Source: JAFGED01 sp034430835 (GTDB lineage: Bacteria; Chloroflexota; Anaerolineae; B4-G1). From it: a DNA stretch of 26,093 nt. Under the pieces are notes generated by a model, which saw only the letters and a program-made list of their open reading frames with translations, made no database searches and was not told the origin of the DNA. Position 1 is the first letter of the stretch. Every line of letters begins with the position of its first letter. Both the position numbers and the translations under genes were made by a program. Positions 19,471-26,093 of this stretch are shown piece after piece. Where the stretch lies: contig DAOUDX010000037.1 of assembly GCA_034430835.1 (NCBI GenBank), positions 1 to 26,093 on the forward strand, in the 5' to 3' direction.

Positions 19471-21831
19471 GTGCAGGCGCGCGAGGACGTGGGCCACTTT
19501 GCCATGCCCACGCGGGTGCTCTACCCACCGCACCGCGTCGTCATTCCTCGTCTGGACGAGCGGACGGGGGAGCCGCTGGTCTACCGTCTGGAACCCGGCT
19601 CCCATTGGCTCTCGGCCAACGAACGGCGGCATCCCAACCCGCCCCACATCCCGCTCGACTTTCCCTCGGGGCACCTGACCGTGGAGGTGTTCAAGCCGGA
19701 CAGCAGCGTGGACCAGCTCGGCCCGGCGACCGTCATGCAGTCGTCCGTGCGCACGCCGACCCTGCCCGACGGCAACCTCTTACACGAAGGCACAGGAAAC
19801 ATCGGCGATCTCTACCACCTGACCGCGATGAGCGATACCTTCGCCTACACCTTTGACCAGTACAGCGATCACGTCATCCGCCTGTACGGGGAGGTGTACG
19901 ACGTCTACGGAAACCCCTATCCGATCAAGGGCACGTACGACGTGACCGTGGCCCGCGTGCTCGACCTGGACCCCGCGCAACTGCCCACCACGCCCTACGA
20001 GCAGGGAGATGCCTTTGCACCGGGGCTGCACGTCTACCCGCCCGTCCCCGCCGACGTGACGGTGCAACTGGTGCACATGCCCTACTCGGACCGCGACCTG
20101 GCGATCACGTCTACCGTCACCGGCCGGGCCAACCGCTTCGGCTACTTCCAGCCTCCCGTGGGCACCGCCATCACCCTGCCCACGCCTAGCGAGTTTCGGG
20201 TAGACATCAGCGCCGTATACACCGCCGCCGATGGCACGCTGTGGGCCGGCACCATGACCTGGGGCAACGTCGTCGAGGGACCGGGGGCAAAGATCGCGGC
20301 TCACGGGCGGCGGGGGATGGACTACCACAGCGACAAGATCGACGACATGCCGGCCTGGTTCGAGGGACTCAGCCTGCCACCTCAAAAGGTAGGGATCGAG
20401 GTCTACTATCCCTACTTCAGCGGCGACGTGCACTGGGGGCATGAGGTCGCAGGAATGGGGGGCGACTCGATCATGAGCATGATCACCATCGAGGACCTGA
20501 CGCCATCGGGAGAGATCTATGATCTCCTGCGTGCGCACTACCCTCGCTCGTCCACTGGGCTTCGCTGGCCGCCACTGGATACCTCACAGGCCGGCCTGAT
20601 CAGCCGCACGCTGATTAGCGAGGCGCCGCTCTTCTTCTCCACTTCCACTGGCCGCGACGCGGAGGTATTCCCCGACGAGATTGACCAGTTCGCCTACTGG
20701 TACGGCTCCTCCGAGCGGCCCGACGTGCACGTACGCGAGCTCCTCTCCGAGGACAACATGGCCACCGCCTACTGGCGCTTCGACGATACCTACGGTTACC
20801 AGATCGGCGAGCCGGCCGACGGCGACCAGCCGGGCGACATCAAGTGGGAGTTCGGCGGAGCGGTCTTCCGCGTCATCTCGGAGACCAACCCGATCAACGA
20901 GTACGCCATCTACAGCTCGCTGTGGGTGCTGCTGCCGCACGAAGACGCGGTGGGCGCGCGCGTCACCGCGCCTTTCCGGGGCGCAAACGGCACGACCATC
21001 GACGGCGGGCCGATCCTGACCATGACCGTCGCGGGAGTGGTACAGGAGATCGACGTGCTCTTCCTGCCCAAGGGGGTGCGCCCCGGCGACGTGCTGGAAG
21101 TGGGCGACGTGATCGCCTTTTCCGGCCACGTCGGCCCGCCGCTCGACAGCCGGGTTGAGGTTACCATCACCTCGCCCTCGGGCGTGCCGCACTCCGCCGT
21201 CCTACGCGCCAACAAGATCGGCTGGGTCTACGATCCGGGGTTCGACTTTGCCGCCAACGAGGCCGGACGCTGGACGGTCGACGTGCTCGTGGTGCACGAC
21301 CGGCCGCTGGTGTATGCCGCCGCGCCCGCCGAGTACAACACCGGCACGGTGATGGGCACTACTGGCCGCTACGAGTTCTACGTCGTCGAGCCGGGATCGT
21401 TCAGGCTGCAGGTCACCGCGCCACAGCCGGGCTTTATCACATGGCCAAGCGGGGAGGTCGAGCCGATCCATATCCGCGGGATCGTCCCGGTCGAGGCGAC
21501 CGAGGTCCGCTACACCATCCACGACAAGGGGGTGGTGATGGGACGGGGGATCGTCACGCCTGATGCCTCCGGCGCATTCACAGTCACGTACGACGCCGAG
21601 GCCCTGCACGAGGATTTCTCGATGCTCAGCCTGACCGCCCACGAGGGACGCTGGGAGGGGCTGGCCGACGAGGTGACGATCAACCTGCTGGCCGTGGGCA
21701 CGGCCTACCCGTGCGCTAACACGGTGACGCTGATCGGCGAGGAGGTGTTCATCGGCAGCGACGTGTTGCACCACGTCTATCTGCCGGCGATCCTGCGAAG
21801 TGCATTTCAACTCCATGACAATGACAGGTAG
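19471..21831 (+). CDS. Large extracellular protein, probably 5'-truncated
   Basis: From the first usable start (GTG at 19471) the protein has 786 residues, all hydrophilic and beta-rich with no membrane segment, the look of a cell-surface or secreted protein with several Ig-like domains (for example RVEVTITSPSGVPHSAVL and EVRYTIHDKGVVMG). It ends with HHVYLPAILRSAF; YLP-type tails are common at the C-termini of secreted Chloroflexota proteins. There is no signal peptide. The same frame reads sensibly for about 20 more codons upstream (IPWTLLGDYPVNGHQG) back to a stop at 19402, with no ribosome binding site. This suggests that the original N-terminus is missing and that the gene starts abruptly next to a membrane-protein fragment on the other strand. 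The stop is 17 bp before ccmE. Function is not known. Confidence 0.65.
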   Translation: MQAREDVGHFAMPTRVLYPPHRVVIPRLDERTGEPLVYRLEPGSHWLSANERRHPNPPHIPLDFPSGHLTVEVFKPDSSVDQLGPATVMQSSVRTPTLPDGNLLHEGTGNIGDLYHLTAMSDTFAYTFDQYSDHVIRLYGEVYDVYGNPYPIKGTYDVTVARVLDLDPAQLPTTPYEQGDAFAPGLHVYPPVPADVTVQLVHMPYSDRDLAITSTVTGRANRFGYFQPPVGTAITLPTPSEFRVDISAVYTAADGTLWAGTMTWGNVVEGPGAKIAAHGRRGMDYHSDKIDDMPAWFEGLSLPPQKVGIEVYYPYFSGDVHWGHEVAGMGGDSIMSMITIEDLTPSGEIYDLLRAHYPRSSTGLRWPPLDTSQAGLISRTLISEAPLFFSTSTGRDAEVFPDEIDQFAYWYGSSERPDVHVRELLSEDNMATAYWRFDDTYGYQIGEPADGDQPGDIKWEFGGAVFRVISETNPINEYAIYSSLWVLLPHEDAVGARVTAPFRGANGTTIDGGPILTMTVAGVVQEIDVLFLPKGVRPGDVLEVGDVIAFSGHVGPPLDSRVEVTITSPSGVPHSAVLRANKIGWVYDPGFDFAANEAGRWTVDVLVVHDRPLVYAAAPAEYNTGTVMGTTGRYEFYVVEPGSFRLQVTAPQPGFITWPSGEVEPIHIRGIVPVEATEVRYTIHDKGVVMGRGIVTPDASGAFTVTYDAEALHEDFSMLSLTAHEGRWEGLADEVTINLLAVGTAYPCANTVTLIGEEVFIGSDVLHHVYLPAILRSAFQLHDNDR

Positions 21832-21848
21832 GTCTGAAGGGAGACGTT

Positions 21849-22334
21849 ATGACCAATAGAGCCACTTTCGTTATCGCCGGGTCGCTCATCGTGGTTGCCG
21901 TGGCTTACCTGGTCGTAAGCACTACGGGCAGCACTGCTCATTTCTTCTTGACCATAGAGGAGCTACGGGCGATGGGAGAGAAAGTCGTCGGCCGCAGCGT
22001 CACCGTCTCCGGCGCCGTGCTGGGTGATACCATCGTTTACGATCCATCCGCCCCGCGAGTGACCTTTACCATCGTTCAGGTGCCGGGTGACCCCGCAGAG
22101 GTGGAACGGGCTGGCGGGCTGGCAGCGGTGCTCCACGAGACCGTAAGCGACCCTGATGCCCCCCGCCTGGAGGTGGTATACGAGGACGTGAAGCCGGACC
22201 TTCTCCAGCACCAGGCGCAGGCCATCGTCCGCGGCCGACTGGGGGAGGATGGCCGCTTTCACGCCGATGAGCTTCTCCTCAAGTGCCCCGCGCGCTACGA
22301 GGAGGCGGTTCCCGATCAGGTCGAGAAGCCATGA
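21849..22334 (+). CDS. ccmE: CcmE haem chaperone, CxxxY type
   Basis: The 161-residue protein has an N-terminal membrane anchor (about 7-25), HFFLTIEEL as in the CcmE start of the OB-fold, and the beta-barrel segments VVGRSVTVSGAVLGDTI and AIVRGRLGEDGRFHADELLLKCPARYEE. CcmE receives haem from the ABC transporter module CcmABCD and passes it to the CcmF-H ligase, binding it covalently through a conserved His in an HxxxY motif. Here the site reads CPARY, that is CxxxY, with Cys instead of His. CxxxY CcmE proteins are known from archaea and some bacteria such as Desulfovibrio, often without CcmH. The start has an AAGGGAG site; the stop overlaps ccmF. Confidence 0.9.
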   Translation: MTNRATFVIAGSLIVVAVAYLVVSTTGSTAHFFLTIEELRAMGEKVVGRSVTVSGAVLGDTIVYDPSAPRVTFTIVQVPGDPAEVERAGGLAAVLHETVSDPDAPRLEVVYEDVKPDLLQHQAQAIVRGRLGEDGRFHADELLLKCPARYEEAVPDQVEKP

Positions 22335-24907
22335 TGCTGGCGACGGTCGGCTCGATCCTCCTCGGCGTGGCGCTGGCCGCCGCCGTCTATACGGTCGCAG
22401 CAACCCTGCAAGCGATCTACCGGCCTGACCCGCGCCGCGAGGCCGAAAGCCGCAGCGGACTCCGCGGATGGGTACATCCGACCGAGTCCGGCGCCGTCTA
22501 TGCCACGGCGATCCTGCTGGCGCTGGCAGTATGGGCGCTGCTGGCTGCCTTGCTCTCCAACCAGTTCGCCATCCGCTACGTGGCCGCGCACTCCAGCCGC
22601 GCGCTGCCGGTCTACCTCAAGGTGTCGGCGCTGTGGGCCGGGCAGGAAGGCTCGCTCCTCTTGTGGTCGTTCCTGCAAGCCCTCTTCGCCGCGCTGGCCG
22701 TCGGGCGCCCGTCCGAGCGCGTGCGCCCGCTCATTCCCTGGGCCACGGTTTTTATGAGTGCGATCACCGCCTTCTTCACTGCCGTGACCCTGCTCCTCTC
22801 TAACCCCTTCGCCCGCTCCGCGACCGCACCCGCCGACGGGCAGGGGCTGAACCCACTGCTGCGCCACGCGGGAATGATCTTTCACCCACCGGCGCTGTAC
22901 CTGGGGTACGTGGGGCTGGCGGTGCCCTTCGCCCTTGCGCTCGCCGCGCTGGTCACGCGCCGGGTGGAGGACTGGCCGGTCGCCGCGCGTCGCTGGACGC
23001 TGGCGGCCTGGCTGTTCCTGGGCGTGGGGCTGATCCTGGGCGCCCGCTGGGCCTACGACGTTTTGGGATGGGGCGGCTACTGGGGCTGGGATGCGGTGGA
23101 GAACGCCGGGCTGATGCCCTGGCTCACCGCGACCGCCCTCCTGCACGGCACAGTGATGCAGGAGCAGCGCAAGACGTTTCACGTGTGGAATGTGCTCCTG
23201 GCCGTTTTTTCCTTTGCCCTGGTGCTCTTCGGCACCTTCACTACCCGCAGTGGACTGATTCAATCGGTGCACGCCTTTGCCCGCTCTAACCTGGGGCCGT
23301 ACTTCCTGGCCGCCATAGGCCTGACGCTGGGCGGTTCGCTGGCGTTGATGATCGTCCGCCGGGCGACGCTGGCCGCCTCCCATTCCGCGGAGGAGCTGCT
23401 TTCCAGAGGGGGGATGTTCTATCTGACGCTGAACCTGCTGCTGACGATCACGGCCTCGGTGCTCCTCGGGTGCGTGCTCCCCACGCTTGCGGAAGCCCTC
23501 GCCGGCAGGCGCTTCGAGGCAGGCCCCGCGTGGTTCGACCGGGTGGTGCAGTTTGGCGCGCTGGTGCTGCTGATGGGGGTGTGCCCGCTGCTGGGACGCG
23601 CCGCCGACGGTCTGAAGCGCCTGCGCTCTCGCGGCCCGCCCGCCTTGTTGGGCGCCATCCTGCTGACCGTTGGCGCTGCCCTGGCGGGATTCACTCAACC
23701 GATCTCTTTGGTGGGCTTTGCCGTTATCGGCCTGGCGGGAGCGACGACGCTGGCCCAGTACGCCTGGGACGCCGTCGAGCGCGGCCGCCAGACGGGGGAA
23801 TTCCTCCTCGCGGCGCTCTGGAACCTGTTCGGGCGCAACCGCCGGCGGTACGGCGGCTATCTGGTTCACGCCGGCGTGATTCTGATGGCTCTGGGCATCG
23901 TCGGCACCCGCATGTATTCCTTCGAGACAGAACGGGTGCTTGCTCTCGCCGAGCCGGCCACTGTGCAGGATTACGTGCTGGTCCTGGAGGATGTGCGGCA
24001 GGAGCCTGTCAAGGATCACTTGAGCACGTGGGCCGTGCTCTCGGTCTACCGGGATGGCGCTTACCTGACGACCCTGCGGCCGCGGACGAACCTGTACGTG
24101 GACTCTGGCCAGACCGTGGGGCTGCCCGCGCTGCGCTCGGGCCTGCGGGAGGACCTGTACGTGGTCCTGGCGGGATGGGGGGAGGCCGGGGCGAGTGCGA
24201 CCTTCAAGGTCTTTGTCAATCCGCTGGCCGGTTTTCTGTGGCTGGGGTCGCTCGTCTTCCTGGCAGGCGGAGTGGTGGCACTGTGGCCGCCAGCCGTCCG
24301 GCTGAGCGCGTCTCGACTGAGCTCGACGTCCCACGACAAGGTTCAGGCCGCGCGTTTGTCCCTGCCCCAGGCCAGGCGGCGAGCGATAGGGACCGCCATC
24401 GGCCTGGCGGTCGGGCTGGCGGTGCTCGTCGCCGCAGGCGTGGCGATGTGGGGAAGCGGCGAGTCTCAATCGAGGAGCCGCCCCCTCGTGGGCCAGGCGG
24501 CGCCTGACTTTGCCCTCGATCTGCTGGATGGCTCGTCACTGGCCCTGTCCGATCTGCGCGGGCAGGTGGTCGTGGTCAACTTTTGGGCCACGTGGTGCCT
24601 GTCCTGCGAGGACGAGTTGCCCGGCCTGCAGGCGGTGTGGGGCGAGTACCGGGAGCGGGGAGTCGTTCTCGTCGGAATTGCCTTCCGGGAGGAGACGGCT
24701 GCCATACAGGGGATGGCCTCCCGGTTCGGCGTTACCTATCCGCTGGGCCTGGACGACGGAGAGCGCATCTCCGGCGCCTACGGCACCACTGCGGTGCCCG
24801 AGACCTTTGTGGTGGACCAGGAGGGGCGCGTGGCGTACGTCCACATCGGCCCGGTGACGGCGGCCGAGTTGCGGGCAGAGTTGGATAATCTACTGGCAGG
24901 GCGGTGA
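22331..24907 (+). CDS. ccmF: CcmF-CcmG fusion: haem lyase plus thioredoxin-like domain
   Basis: In this 858-residue protein, residues 1 to about 665 are CcmF, the cytochrome c haem ligase component: many membrane helices, the WWD motif WGGYWGWDAVEN (247-258), and conserved His-bearing segments HPPALYLGYVG and HGTVMQEQRKTFHVWN. After one further membrane helix (about 695-715) comes a CcmG/ResA-type thioredoxin domain with WATWCLSC (Cys 756 and 759) and TTAVPETFVVDQEGRV, the cis-proline region. That domain would reduce the apocytochrome CxxCH cysteines outside the membrane. In most bacteria ccmF and ccmG are separate genes. The ATG at 22331 overlaps the ccmE stop (ATGA) and the stop is 3 bp before the ccmA start. 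Confidence 0.9.
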   Translation: MMLATVGSILLGVALAAAVYTVAATLQAIYRPDPRREAESRSGLRGWVHPTESGAVYATAILLALAVWALLAALLSNQFAIRYVAAHSSRALPVYLKVSALWAGQEGSLLLWSFLQALFAALAVGRPSERVRPLIPWATVFMSAITAFFTAVTLLLSNPFARSATAPADGQGLNPLLRHAGMIFHPPALYLGYVGLAVPFALALAALVTRRVEDWPVAARRWTLAAWLFLGVGLILGARWAYDVLGWGGYWGWDAVENAGLMPWLTATALLHGTVMQEQRKTFHVWNVLLAVFSFALVLFGTFTTRSGLIQSVHAFARSNLGPYFLAAIGLTLGGSLALMIVRRATLAASHSAEELLSRGGMFYLTLNLLLTITASVLLGCVLPTLAEALAGRRFEAGPAWFDRVVQFGALVLLMGVCPLLGRAADGLKRLRSRGPPALLGAILLTVGAALAGFTQPISLVGFAVIGLAGATTLAQYAWDAVERGRQTGEFLLAALWNLFGRNRRRYGGYLVHAGVILMALGIVGTRMYSFETERVLALAEPATVQDYVLVLEDVRQEPVKDHLSTWAVLSVYRDGAYLTTLRPRTNLYVDSGQTVGLPALRSGLREDLYVVLAGWGEAGASATFKVFVNPLAGFLWLGSLVFLAGGVVALWPPAVRLSASRLSSTSHDKVQAARLSLPQARRRAIGTAIGLAVGLAVLVAAGVAMWGSGESQSRSRPLVGQAAPDFALDLLDGSSLALSDLRGQVVVVNFWATWCLSCEDELPGLQAVWGEYRERGVVLVGIAFREETAAIQGMASRFGVTYPLGLDDGERISGAYGTTAVPETFVVDQEGRVAYVHIGPVTAAELRAELDNLLAGR

Positions 24908-24910
24908 GTG

Positions 24911-25630
24911 ATGGCCGCTGGATTAACGACGGTGATGATCCAGGTCCGCGATTTGACCAAAGCGTTTGGCCCACGCACTGCCCTGGCGGGTGTGGACCTG
25001 GCGGTAGAAGCAAGGGAACTCGTCGCGCTGGTGGGACCCAACGGGGCAGGCAAGACCACGCTGCTGCGCATCCTGGCGACGCTGACCCGTCCAACCTCTG
25101 GGGAGGTGCGCATCGCCGGGCTGGATCCGGCCAGGGCCGGGGAAGCGGTGCGGCGGCGCATCGGGTTCCTCTCCCATCGCACATTGCTCTACGAAGACTT
25201 GACCGCCGAGCAGAACCTGCGCTTTTACGCCCGGATGTACGACCTGACTGACGAAGCAGCCCGTGTCAGGGAGCTTCTGGAGCGCGTAGGGTTGACGGAG
25301 CGATGGCACGATCTGGTGCGCACGTTCTCCCGTGGGATGCAGCAGCGTCTGGCGCTGGCACGGGCGGTGCTGCACCGCCCCCGGGTGCTCCTGCTCGACG
25401 AGCCTTACACTGGGCTAGACGTCGAGGCGGCGCAGGCGCTGACCGGGCTCCTGGATGAATCGGCGGGCGAGGGCTGTACGACCCTGCTCACCACGCACGA
25501 CCTGGAGCGGGGATTGGCTTTGGGTGGACGAATCGTGGTGCTGTCACGGGGGCACGTCGTCTATGACAGGCCCCAGGAGGAGACCGACCCGGCGACGTTT
25601 CATGAGACCTATCTGGAGCTCGTGAATTGA
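24911..25630 (+). CDS. ccmA: CcmA, ABC transporter ATPase for cytochrome c maturation
   Basis: The 239-residue ATPase has Walker A GPNGAGKTT (42-50), the signature FSRGMQQRLALARA, Walker B VLLLDEP and the switch His in LLTTHD. With CcmB, CcmC and CcmD it drives release of holo-CcmE from the haem-loading complex. The context (after ccmE and ccmF-G, before ccmB) settles the identity, since the sequence alone could be another short ABC ATPase. The ATG at 24911 follows GGCGGTGAG and lies next to a GTG at 24908; a start at MIQVRDL (24935) is also possible. The stop TGA overlaps the ccmB start (TTGA). Confidence 0.9.
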   Translation: MAAGLTTVMIQVRDLTKAFGPRTALAGVDLAVEARELVALVGPNGAGKTTLLRILATLTRPTSGEVRIAGLDPARAGEAVRRRIGFLSHRTLLYEDLTAEQNLRFYARMYDLTDEAARVRELLERVGLTERWHDLVRTFSRGMQQRLALARAVLHRPRVLLLDEPYTGLDVEAAQALTGLLDESAGEGCTTLLTTHDLERGLALGGRIVVLSRGHVVYDRPQEETDPATFHETYLELVN

Positions 25631-26093
25631 GTTTTCTTGGCAAGGTCTGGGCCATCGTCGTGAAGGATCTCGCCGCTGAGCTTCACACCCGCGAGATGGT
25701 CAGCGCGATGCTGGTCTTTTCCGTGTTGTCGCTCTTGATCTTTAGCTTCGCCCTCGACCTGCGGGGGGCGATGGCGCGGGCGGCGGCGCCGGGGGTGTTG
25801 TGGGCCACGGTGGCCTTTGCCGGCACCCTAGGGCTGAGCCGGTCGCTGACGCGGGAGCGGCAAACTGGCTGCATCGACGGATTACTGCTGGCGCCGGTGG
25901 ACCGGAGCGCCATCTTTTTCGGCAAGGCGCTGGGGAACCTGATCTTTATGGCCGTCGTCGAGATCGTCCTCCTGCCGCTCTTTTCCGCCCTGTTCGACGC
26001 GTCCCTGCTGCGGCCGGGCATGCTGCTGGTGACTGCGCTGGGGATGGTGGGATATGCCACGGTGGGCACCCTTCTGGCATCCATCGCCGTCAA
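25627..26093 (+). CDS. ccmB: CcmB, partial (runs off the window)
   Basis: The first 155 codons encode a membrane protein starting (L/M)SFLGKVWAIVVKDL, with AELHTRE and hydrophobic segments SAMLVFSVLSLLIFSFAL, LWATVAFAGTLGLSRSL and IFMAVVEIVLLPLFSAL. It shows the family motif RERQTGCIDGLLLAPVDR, typical of CcmB haem-exporter membrane subunits. The start is TTG at 25627, overlapping the ccmA stop by 4 bp. An ATG further in (around codon 24) is less likely given the family's usual N-terminus. The C-terminal part lies beyond the window, where ccmC would be expected next. Confidence 0.85.
   Translation, partial: MSFLGKVWAIVVKDLAAELHTREMVSAMLVFSVLSLLIFSFALDLRGAMARAAAPGVLWATVAFAGTLGLSRSLTRERQTGCIDGLLLAPVDRSAIFFGKALGNLIFMAVVEIVLLPLFSALFDASLLRPGMLLVTALGMVGYATVGTLLASIAV

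Noticed and set aside
22316..24469. A 717-residue minus-strand frame opposite the ccmF-ccmG fusion
   Set aside because: Gln/Arg/His-rich composition without domains; shadow of the strongly supported plus-strand gene.

Overview
The window is about 26 kb of GC-rich bacterial DNA, most plausibly from a member of the Chloroflexota (Anaerolineae-like). The evidence is indirect. A large secreted protein ends in a VYLPAILR-type C-terminal motif typical of that group. Secreted proteins carry Thr/Pro-rich linkers, and short palindromic repeats sit inside genes. There are no rRNA or tRNA genes and no CRISPR array. The first ~3.1 kb is visibly poorer in GC (roughly 45-50% by hand count) than the rest (roughly 65%).

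Layout. (1) 128-3002, minus strand: two accessory genes of unknown function, one a membrane-anchored protein with a PLD-like region. They are separated by a 130-bp imperfect inverted repeat bounded by GCCTAAC and GTTGGGC, which looks like an integron attC site. (2) 3224-3616, minus: a small unknown protein. It is followed by a repeat-rich spacer. (3) 3855-9573, minus: a tightly overlapping six-gene operon for the membrane arm of a complex I/Mrp/group-4-hydrogenase-like machine (DUF4040/NuoJ-like, MbhE/MnhB-like, NuoK-like, NuoL-like, NuoM-like, NuoN-like). No redox or hydrogenase subunit is present. A good promoter is followed by a leader that folds into a long hairpin, then a terminator-like hairpin, before the first gene. 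(4) 9786-10898, minus: a radical SAM protein. Its promoter is back to back with that of (5) 11156-14976, plus: two putative secreted or anchored zinc metalloproteases (HEVAH and HEFQH).

(6) 14989-19094, minus: an operon led by an HTH/WYL regulator, then a DUF3795 Cys-rich protein, an alpha/alpha-toroid (prenyltransferase/squalene-cyclase-like repeat) protein, a GNAT-YoaP protein and a second toroid paralogue, with overlapping or near-contiguous genes. (7) 19254-21831: the C-terminal piece of a membrane protein on the minus strand abuts a large extracellular protein on the plus strand that seems to have lost its 5' end. (8) 21849-26093, plus: cytochrome c maturation genes ccmE, a ccmF-ccmG fusion, ccmA and the start of ccmB, all overlapping or touching. 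CcmE has Cys in place of the usual haem-binding His (CxxxY).

The most interesting points are: the structured leader of the orphan ion-pumping module; a NuoL-like subunit that has lost the usual channel motifs; the in-frame insertion of three different short repeats into coding genes, one of which can be seen directly by comparing the two toroid paralogues; the WYL-DUF3795-toroid-YoaP-toroid operon; and the CcmE CxxxY / CcmF-CcmG fusion variant of System I.
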